Assembly: GCA_903831485.1 (NCBI GenBank)
Contig: CAIKXW010000237.1
Location: forward strand, 1-6,026
Length of the DNA: 6,026 nt
DNA from: an uncultured Alphaproteobacteria bacterium
Lineage (GTDB): Bacteria; Pseudomonadota; Alphaproteobacteria; Caulobacterales; Hyphomonadaceae
Reading direction: 5' to 3'
Shown: piece after piece, positions 1 through 6,026 of the stretch
How positions within the stretch are numbered: position 1 is the stretch's first letter
How the letters are laid out: every line of letters starts with the position of its first letter
The notes under the pieces: model-generated
What the model was told of the DNA's origin: nothing
The model's input: only the letters and a program-made list of their open reading frames with translations
Databases searched by the model: none
Made by a program: the position numbers and the translations under genes

Positions 1-1547
1 AGGTTCTGGCGGGTGAGGGCGATCAGCGACGGGCCCGTTGTCGTCTCGAGCGCGAGCTCCCAGGCTTCGGCTGTCTCGACGCCGTCGGCCGGGCGGAAGA
101 CGAGCAGGTTCGGGATCATGCGCAAGCTGGCGACATGCTCGACCGGTTGGTGCGTCGGACCGTCTTCGCCGACGCCGATCGAGTCGTGCGTCATCACATG
201 GATCACGCGCTGACCCATCAGCGCGCCGAGGCGGATGGCGGGGCGGGAGTAATCCGAGAAGACGAGGAAGGTGCCGGAGTAGGGGACGACGCCGCCATGC
301 AGCGCCATGCCGTTCATCGCGGCGGCCATCGCATGCTCGCGGATGCCCCAGTGGACGTAACGGCCGCCATACGCATCCGCCGTGAATGGCGCTTTGGCCG
401 CCGCCGTGCGTGTGTTGTTGGAGCCGGTGAGATCGGCTGAGCCGCCGATCATTTCCGGCATCAGTTCGGTCGCCACCTCGAGGGCGGCGCCCGACCATTT
501 GCGCGTGGCGTCGGTCTTCTGCGCCTCGACGATCTTCTTCTTGTGGGCGTTCAGCGCCGCCGAGAGGCCTTTCGGGACCGCGCCTGAAAGGGCGGTGTTG
601 AAGGCGTCGCACTTGTCACTGGCGGCGAGGCGGTGCTCCCACGCTTCGCGATGCCGGGCGCCCTGTGCGCCGATCCTGCGCCATTCCTTCAGCACGTCTT
701 CCGGCACGACAAAGGGTTCGTGCGGCCAGTCGATGGCCTTGCGGATGCCGGCGATCTCTTCTGCGCCATAGGGGCCGCCATGGGCGGGTCCGGTGCCTGC
801 GATCTTGGGCGCGCCAAAGCCGATGATGGTCTTGCAGGCGATCAGCGAGGGACGATCTGATTGCTGCGCCGAGAGAAGCGCGCCGCGCACCGCGTCCATG
901 TTGTGGCCGTCAACGCGCGCGACATTCCAGCCTGACGCCTTGAAGCGCTTCACCTGATCGGTGGCGTCCGACATGCCGGTAGAGCCGTCGATGGTGACGG
1001 CGTTGTCGTCGAACAGCACGATCAGGTTCTTGAGGCGCAGATGGCCGGCAAGCGTAATGGCTTCCTGGCTGATGCCTTCCATCAGGCAGCCATCGCCTGC
1101 GATCACATAGGTGCGGTGGTTGACGAGGTCGTCGCCGAACCGCGCATTGAGGTGGCGCTCAGCCATCGCCATGCCGACCGCGTTGGCGAGACCCTGGCCG
1201 AGCGGGCCGGTGGTCGTCTCGACCCCGGGCGTGTGGCCGAATTCCGGGTGGCCCGGGGTCTTCGAGCCGAGCTGGCGGAAATTGCGGATCTCATCGAGCG
1301 TCATGCCCGGATAGCCGGTGAGGTAGAACAGGGAATAGAGCAGCATCGAGCCGTGGCCGGCCGACAGCACAAGGCGGTCGCGGTCCGGCCAGTCCGGGTT
1401 TGCCGCGTCGAATTTCAGGAATTCCTGGAACAGCAGGGTCGCGCAATCGGCGAAGCCGAGCGGCAGGCCGCAATGGCCGCTCTGGGCTTTCTCTACGGCA
1501 TCCATGCTGAGCGCCCGGATCGCATTGGCGAGCGGTAATTGCGGCAT
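1..1547 (-). CDS. tkt: Transketolase, N-terminal 515 codons (C-terminus beyond the left edge)
   Basis: Thiamine-diphosphate enzyme of the cytosolic pentose phosphate pathway that moves two-carbon ketol units between sugar phosphates. The reading frame is open to the left edge. About 140-150 residues of the usual ~660 are missing, mostly the C-terminal domain. Visible landmarks match the family in order: SGH near residue 25, GHGS with His65, GPLGQG near 113, the cofactor motif GDGCLMEG with Asp152 followed by DDN with Asn182, His256 in PAHGG, the pyrimidine-domain WGIREHAM with catalytic Glu404, and GEDGPTHQP with His466. The ATG at 1547 fits the family N-terminus ([13 protein letters not shown]) and has GGAGAG five bases upstream. 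It is transcribed divergently from zauP. One oddity is Cys26 in the substrate loop, where the family normally has Pro (GHPG). Identity is certain; the symbol could equally be tktA or cbbT. Confidence 0.97.
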   Translation of the reverse strand, partial: MPQLPLANAIRALSMDAVEKAQSGHCGLPLGFADCATLLFQEFLKFDAANPDWPDRDRLVLSAGHGSMLLYSLFYLTGYPGMTLDEIRNFRQLGSKTPGHPEFGHTPGVETTTGPLGQGLANAVGMAMAERHLNARFGDDLVNHRTYVIAGDGCLMEGISQEAITLAGHLRLKNLIVLFDDNAVTIDGSTGMSDATDQVKRFKASGWNVARVDGHNMDAVRGALLSAQQSDRPSLIACKTIIGFGAPKIAGTGPAHGGPYGAEEIAGIRKAIDWPHEPFVVPEDVLKEWRRIGAQGARHREAWEHRLAASDKCDAFNTALSGAVPKGLSAALNAHKKKIVEAQKTDATRKWSGAALEVATELMPEMIGGSADLTGSNNTRTAAAKAPFTADAYGGRYVHWGIREHAMAAAMNGMALHGGVVPYSGTFLVFSDYSRPAIRLGALMGQRVIHVMTHDSIGVGEDGPTHQPVEHVASLRMIPNLLVFRPADGVETAEAWELALETTTGPSLIALTRQN

Positions 1548-1677
1548 GTGATCTCTCCGGGCGGGTCGTGGGCTGGTTAACGGCTTTGCGCTGCGGTTCA
1601 AAGGGAATATGCCGCCGCACCCCGCCATTGCGCCGATTGTTCACAGGCTTCAGATTGGGCTTGCGGGAAGGGCCGTG
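1548..1677. promoter_or_regulatory. Divergent control region between tkt and zauP
   Basis: This 130-bp gap must hold the promoters of both divergent genes. On the minus strand a TTGAAC (1601-1596) lies upstream of GTTAAC (1581-1576), a weak match to an alphaproteobacterial -35/-10 pair for tkt. On the plus strand I see no good -35/-10 for zauP, only its ribosome site GGGAAGGG at 1665-1672. An in-frame ATG at 1609 would extend zauP into this region, but its AAGGGA sits only two bases from that ATG and the added residues look non-coiled and unlike the family. Confidence 0.4.
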
Positions 1678-1965
1678 ATGACGAAGACGCCTGAAGACAC
1701 GCAGGAAATGGACGACGCGCTGAAGCGGCTCGAAGGGGCGATCGACCGGCTGGAAGGCCGGCTCGACAGTCTTTTCCAGCGGCTTGAGGGCTCGCGCGCC
1801 TATGAAAAAGAGGCGGACGCCCTGCGCAAGGACCGGGCGCGGCTGGCCAGCGATCTTGACGTTGCGAAAGCGCGCGAGAAGGAGCTGCAGCGGCTCGCCG
1901 ACGAGGCGTCCGAGGCGCTGGGGGCGGCTATTTCCGAGGTTCGCGAGGCCCTCGGAAAAGTCTGA
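1678..1965 (+). CDS. zauP: ZauP-like coiled-coil division protein (DUF4164 type)
   Basis: Small cytoplasmic protein of 95 residues, almost entirely charged alpha-helix. Leucine-rich heptads run from about residue 11 to 90 (for example LKRLEGAIDRLEGRL), with no signal peptide or membrane segment. In Caulobacter, ZauP is encoded directly upstream of zapA and pairs with ZapA to focus the FtsZ ring at midcell. The same order here, 41 bp ahead of zapA on the same strand, is the main reason for the call, because coiled coils alone do not identify a family. The chosen ATG has AAGG six bases upstream; GTG at 1675 is an adjacent alternative, and ATG at 1609 would add 23 residues. Dimeric partnership with ZapA is inferred from the family. 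Confidence 0.78.
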   Translation: MTKTPEDTQEMDDALKRLEGAIDRLEGRLDSLFQRLEGSRAYEKEADALRKDRARLASDLDVAKAREKELQRLADEASEALGAAISEVREALGKV

Positions 1966-1991
1966 TCTGGTGCTATGGTGGATTGATCAGA
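1961..1991 (+). repeat. Inverted repeat overlapping zauP stop, before zapA ribosome site
   Basis: A perfect 7-bp dyad, TCTGATC (1961-1967) and GATCAGA (1985-1991), is separated by 17 bases. The left arm contains the zauP TGA stop. The right arm ends directly against the AAGGGCG that serves as the probable zapA ribosome site. In mRNA it could form a hairpin between the two cistrons. No T-run follows, so it is not a classical terminator. It may affect zapA translation or RNA processing, or may be chance. Confidence 0.4.
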
Positions 1992-2006
1992 AGGGCGTGA
2001 TTCTGC

Positions 2007-2333
2007 GTGGCCAAGGCTGAACTCGAAATCGCAGGAAGGCGCTATGCGCTGAGTTGCGCACCCGGCCAGGAGGCGCGGCTGGAAGAGCTTGGCGCGCGTT
2101 TCGACCAGCGCGTCCTGGAGCTGACCGAAGCGCTTGGCGATCTCGGTCCCGAACGCCTGTTCCTTGCAGCGGGCCTGTCGCTGCTCGACGAACTCGATGC
2201 TCAGGCGGTCGGCACAGGCGCCAAGGCCATGGATGACCGCATCCGCAATCTCGAGAACCGCGCGGCGACGCTGCTCACGGACGCGGCGGCGCGGATCGAG
2301 ATGCTGTCACGCCGGGTGGATGAGGCGAGCTAG
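2007..2333 (+). CDS. zapA: Cell division protein ZapA
   Basis: Cytoplasmic FtsZ-associated protein that crosslinks FtsZ protofilaments and stabilises the Z-ring. The 108 residues fit the family. An N-terminal beta segment (KAELEIAGRRYALSCAPGQE) is followed by a helix (LEELGARFDQRVLEL). The typical core helix around residues 49-65 (ERLFLAAGLSLLDELDAQ) comes next, and then a C-terminal coiled coil from about residue 75 (DDRIRNLENRAATLL). The start is GTG, with AAGGG about eleven bases upstream, a rather long spacing. No in-frame ATG gives a better N-terminus. It is the second gene of the zauP-zapA pair and converges on the cytochrome b gene 65 bp beyond its stop. A GATTC (CcrM-type GANTC) site lies at 1999-2003, between ribosome site and start codon. 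Confidence 0.9.
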   Translation: MAKAELEIAGRRYALSCAPGQEARLEELGARFDQRVLELTEALGDLGPERLFLAAGLSLLDELDAQAVGTGAKAMDDRIRNLENRAATLLTDAAARIEMLSRRVDEAS

Positions 2334-2342
2334 GTCACAAGC

Positions 2343-2384
2343 TCAAGCGTTTTGCACGTCGAGGGAGTCCCTCGCCGCGCTTGG
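2343..2384. terminator. Nested hairpin in convergent gap, possible bidirectional terminator
   Basis: The 65-bp gap between the convergent zapA and cytochrome b genes contains two nested dyads. The outer arms are CAAGCG (2344-2349) and CGCTTG (2378-2383), extendable by one wobble pair. The inner dyad is CGAGGGAGTCCCTCG (2360-2374), a stem of at least five pairs closing a loop of about five bases. The structure can form in transcripts from either strand. No T-run follows on either strand, so if it terminates it is not a canonical intrinsic terminator. A GAGTC site (2365-2369) forms the centre of the inner loop. Confidence 0.45.
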
Positions 2385-2398
2385 AATGCCGGCAAGTT

Positions 2399-3100
2399 CT
2401 ACCGCGCCACCAACCACACCACGCCCACCGCCAGCGCCACGCCGAGAGCCAGACGCCACAGCGGGATCGGTCCGATGCCTGTTGCCGGCCCGGTGAGATT
2501 CGTCCCGCGGCGCTTGCCGCTGAGCATCGGGCTGATCAGGTTGATGCGCTTCACCACGAGATAGAAGGCGATCGCTGCGAGGTGGAGCAGGATCAGCGCG
2601 AACAGGACGTTGAAGAAGTCCTCGTGAAAGTCGGTGACGTCCTTCGCCGTGTCGTAGTCGATGTGGCGATTGAGGGGACCTGCGAACAGTCCATCTGTGT
2701 CTGTCGCAAAGAGGCCAAGTCCGACCTGCACGATGATCGCTACAAGAAGCGCGACGACGCTGAGCGCGCCGAGCGGGTTGTGGCCGAAGGCTGCGCGATA
2801 GTCCTTGCTGAACAGTTTGGGGATGTAGCCGAGGACGGCTGCGGGGCCCTTGATGAAGTGCGAGAACCGCGCGGTCTGGGGCCCCGCGAAGCCCCAGTAG
2901 ATGCGGAACACCAGCAGGCCGAGCACAGTGAGGCCCGACCAGTAGTGGATGTCCATCTGCTTGTTCTCGACACTCCACCATGACGTGGCGATGCCAATGG
3001 CGAGCGCCCAATGGACCAGCCGCGTCGGGACATCCCACACCTTCTGCGCCGCCGGAGCTGCTACAGGCGTGAGAGGTTCCGGCGGCTGGCCCGGTTCCAT
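2399..3100 (-). CDS. Membrane cytochrome b (Ni/Fe-hydrogenase b-type / b561 family)
   Basis: Predicted diheme inner-membrane cytochrome b of 233 residues that passes electrons between the quinone pool and a periplasmic partner, here most likely the adjacent class II cytochrome c. Membrane helices: about 28-43 (TRLVHWALAIG), 54-72, 110-132 and 160-183, plus a C-terminal helix near 214-232. The candidate heme ligands sit where the family has them: His30 in helix 1 (VHW), His52 at the start of helix 2, and His159 (FHEDFF) and His173 (LLHLA) around helix 4. The start is uncertain. ATG at 3100, 13 bases after the cytochrome c stop, leaves a 20-residue Pro-rich cytoplasmic leader but has no good ribosome site. 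ATG at 3142 would add 14 residues and overlap the upstream gene's heme-motif codons. Electron donor and acceptor are inferred. Confidence 0.85.
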   Translation of the reverse strand: MEPGQPPEPLTPVAAPAAQKVWDVPTRLVHWALAIGIATSWWSVENKQMDIHYWSGLTVLGLLVFRIYWGFAGPQTARFSHFIKGPAAVLGYIPKLFSKDYRAAFGHNPLGALSVVALLVAIIVQVGLGLFATDTDGLFAGPLNRHIDYDTAKDVTDFHEDFFNVLFALILLHLAAIAFYLVVKRINLISPMLSGKRRGTNLTGPATGIGPIPLWRLALGVALAVGVVWLVAR

Positions 3101-3113
3101 GCGCGACTGCTGA

Positions 3114-3659
3114 CTACTTGTCTTCCTGCCGGAACTTGTCATGGCAGCCCTTGCAGGTACCGCCGGTCGCCGGGAACTGAGCCTTGAAGGCTGCGGCGTC
3201 GGTGACGGCGGCGAGCTTTCCGGACTCTTCCTGCAGCTTCACGACGGCGGCATCGAACGTCGCGCGGTCCGTCCAGATCTCTGCCTTGGCCTCGGTCTTG
3301 ATCCCGCTTTCGGGGCCCGTGCCGGCCGGGAACCAGGTCGCCATCTGATCGGCGTAGCCCTTTATCTTCGTGGCGGCGGCTGTGACTGCCGCCATGTCGG
3401 GCGCATCGAGCTTCATGTTGTCCTGCAGGACCTTCATGTTCTTGCCGATGTCCTCGTAATTGTCGTGCCGCATTTTCATGAAGGCGGGGATGTCGGCCGG
3501 CGCAGCGCCAATCTCAGTTGTTGCGGCGGGCGTGACTTCCGGCGCCGGGGCGGGTGCTTCTGCGACAGGCGTTGGTTCGGCTGGGGCCGGTTCTCCGCCG
3601 CCGCAGGCGGCAAGTCCAAGCGCCATGATGGCGGCAGTCGCAAACAGTTTCATCTTCAT
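3114..3659 (-). CDS. Class II cytochrome c (cytochrome c' / c556 fold), lipoprotein
   Basis: Periplasmic heme protein of 181 residues. It starts MKMKLF with a hydrophobic signal segment ending LGLAAC, a lipobox, so Cys19 should be lipidated; Gly at +2 is compatible with the outer membrane. Residues 20-55 form a Pro/Ala/Glu linker. The four-helix domain follows, starting near FMKMRHDNY (60-68), and the heme motif CKGCH (169-173) sits almost at the C-terminus, diagnostic of class II cytochromes. By hand alignment, the residue that is Met in low-spin c556 is Tyr68 here, so the heme may be five-coordinate as in NO/CO-binding cytochromes c'. ATG 3659 is preferred over 3683 because GAGGG lies upstream and it gives a normal signal peptide. 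The cytochrome b gene follows after 13 bp. The role (electron transfer or NO binding) is inferred. Confidence 0.88.
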   Translation of the reverse strand: MKMKLFATAAIMALGLAACGGGEPAPAEPTPVAEAPAPAPEVTPAATTEIGAAPADIPAFMKMRHDNYEDIGKNMKVLQDNMKLDAPDMAAVTAAATKIKGYADQMATWFPAGTGPESGIKTEAKAEIWTDRATFDAAVVKLQEESGKLAAVTDAAAFKAQFPATGGTCKGCHDKFRQEDK

Positions 3660-3696
3660 GGCGGGGTCCCTCAGCCAGGTCATTCTGCTCAGGGAA

Positions 3697-3725
3697 CGCT
3701 AGTGGGGCGCGACAGGTTGCGTCAA
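3697..3725 (-). promoter_or_regulatory. Candidate promoter for the cytochrome c'-b unit
   Basis: On the minus strand TTGACGC (3725-3719) matches exactly the -35 box TTGACGS reported for Caulobacter housekeeping promoters. The -10 is weak: CTAGCG around 3702-3697, at about 17 bases spacing. The implied start of transcription near 3690 would leave roughly 30 bases of leader before ATG 3659, but almost none before ATG 3683, which supports the shorter cytochrome c. Confidence 0.4.
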
Positions 3726-3806
3726 CTCACAGACAAGACAGGAATTGGGATGATGCAGGAAACCCGAAAGTGCGTATGAGGAGCGCTCACCGACGGATCA
3801 GAAATC

Positions 3807-5612
<1,806 letters not shown>

Positions 5613-5617
5613 TCTGT

Positions 5618-5648
5618 CGGACGCGGGACGTGAAACACGTTTCGTCCG
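5618..5648 (+). terminator. Stem-loop just after recQ, possible terminator
   Basis: Five bases after the recQ stop, CGGACG (5618-5623) pairs with CGTCCG (5643-5648). Inside it ACGTG and CACGT pair around an AAA loop, with a 4-by-2 internal loop between the stems. The downstream sequence (TCTGCCGATC) lacks a T-run, so it is a stable 3' hairpin rather than a textbook intrinsic terminator. Confidence 0.5.
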
Positions 5649-5685
5649 TCTGCCGATCACAGATGCGATGTCCCTCTTCGCCGCG

Positions 5686-5739
5686 TGGTTACACGGGATG
5701 TTAAGGTGCGCGCTGTCTTCAGTAACCAAACAGGTGCGC
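5686..5739. repeat. Dyad and direct repeat upstream of the exported-protein gene
   Basis: A perfect 7-bp dyad, TGGTTAC (5686-5692) and GTAACCA (5722-5728), is interleaved with an 8-bp direct repeat, AGGTGCGC (5704-5711 and 5732-5739). The second copy of the direct repeat includes the probable ribosome site of the next gene. These could be an operator or a leader hairpin. Short repeats of this size also arise by chance in a 130-bp gap, and I see no clear -35/-10 pair alongside them. Confidence 0.3.
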
Positions 5740-5743
5740 AATC

Positions 5744-6026
5744 GTGCTTCGGGTCGGTCTTGCGATCATTGGACTTGGCGTCGTTCTCGCCTCTCCCGTT
5801 CTCGCGGGGGCGGAGAGCCGCTACGCGCTGATCGTCGAGCTGCCATGGCAGGATGGTCATGCAGTCGAGATCGGGCGTGGCGCTGGCGGGCTGTTGCTGC
5901 AGTCGGGCTGGCACAACGCTGTCTTCTATTTTCCTGAAGGCGTCGAACTGCCGGATTGGACGGGCGCAACTGCCACCTTTCCCGTGAGCGGGAACATTGC
6001 GGCGTGCAACGGCGCGAACCAGACGG
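5744..6026 (+). CDS. Unrecognised exported protein, N-terminal 94 codons (C-terminus beyond the right edge)
   Basis: I do not recognise this family. The frame starts at GTG 5744, with AGG nine bases upstream, and stays open to the edge. Residues 1-21 form a clear Sec signal peptide: Arg3, then a hydrophobic stretch (VGLAIIGLGVVLA) and a likely cut after VLA (residue 21) or AGA (23). The mature part seen so far (ESRYALIVELPWQDGHAVEI) looks like beta-rich soluble periplasmic protein. It is Gly- and aromatic-containing (SGWHNAVFYFPEG), with a single Cys near residue 88 and no lipobox or further membrane helix. The start could differ by a few codons. It follows recQ on the same strand after 131 bp and a hairpin, so it is probably a separate transcription unit. 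No function is assigned. Confidence 0.7.
   Translation, partial: MLRVGLAIIGLGVVLASPVLAGAESRYALIVELPWQDGHAVEIGRGAGGLLLQSGWHNAVFYFPEGVELPDWTGATATFPVSGNIAACNGANQT

Noticed and set aside
1041..1538. A 165-codon plus-strand open frame opposite tkt, and shorter ones at 38-860
   Set aside because: They are shadows of the transketolase coding strand, which carries all family motifs. The antisense translations look compositionally random.
1571..1600. Possible CtrA site (TTAA-N7-TTAA) near the single TTAA at 1577
   Set aside because: The second half-site is absent at the required spacing.
1609..1677. N-terminal extension of zauP from ATG 1609
   Set aside because: The AAGGGA is only two bases from that ATG, and the added residues do not continue the coiled coil. 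ATG 1678 has a properly spaced ribosome site.
2381..2983. A 200-codon plus-strand open frame opposite the cytochrome b gene
   Set aside because: The opposite strand encodes membrane helices with correctly placed His residues. This frame's highly charged translation is the typical reverse image of such a gene.
3141..3779. A 212-codon plus-strand open frame opposite the cytochrome c gene and running into the recQ leader
   Set aside because: The minus strand has a lipoprotein signal and a CKGCH heme motif. The plus frame is His/Gly/Arg-rich with no domain, and it conflicts with the promoter region.
3684..3806. Possible LexA-type operator (GTTC-N7-GTTC) controlling recQ
   Set aside because: No GTTC or GAAC pair with the required spacing is present in the gap, so SOS control is not supported.

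Overview
This 6-kb window is ordinary chromosome of a GC-rich alphaproteobacterium. I see no mobile element, CRISPR array, tRNA or rRNA. The zauP-zapA cell-division pair, divergent from a transketolase gene, suggests Caulobacterales or Hyphomonadales relatives. That placement is inferred from gene content and protein style, not from a database search. GANTC sites, the target of the alphaproteobacterial methylase CcrM, number only five by my manual scan. Roughly twenty would be expected from base composition.

Layout. Positions 1-1547 (minus) hold the N-terminal three quarters of transketolase, running off the left edge. A 130-bp divergent gap follows. Next come two plus-strand cell-division genes, zauP (1678-1965) and zapA (2007-2333), which together help focus the FtsZ ring. 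zapA converges on a minus-strand two-gene respiratory unit. Its upstream gene encodes a lipoprotein-type class II cytochrome c (cytochrome c' fold, 3114-3659). Its downstream gene encodes a membrane cytochrome b of the hydrogenase/b561 type (2399-3100). The 65-bp convergent gap can fold into a nested two-stem hairpin. Divergent from the cytochromes, across 147 bp, lies a full-length recQ helicase (3807-5612) with a TTG start. A stem-loop sits just after recQ. The window ends in the first 94 codons of an unrecognised exported protein (5744 to the edge).

How the genes work together. Three functional blocks share the window: central carbon metabolism (tkt), division (zauP-zapA), and periplasmic electron transfer or small-gas binding (cytochromes c' and b). 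DNA repair (recQ) stands alone. The only clear operons are zauP-zapA and the cytochrome pair. No gap between genes exceeds 150 bp. I found no convincing undescribed multi-gene system. The most useful leads are the cytochrome pair (lipid-anchored c' with a Tyr at the predicted distal heme site), the two GANTC sites flanking zapA, the TTG start and overlapping mini-ORF of recQ, and the unidentified exported protein.
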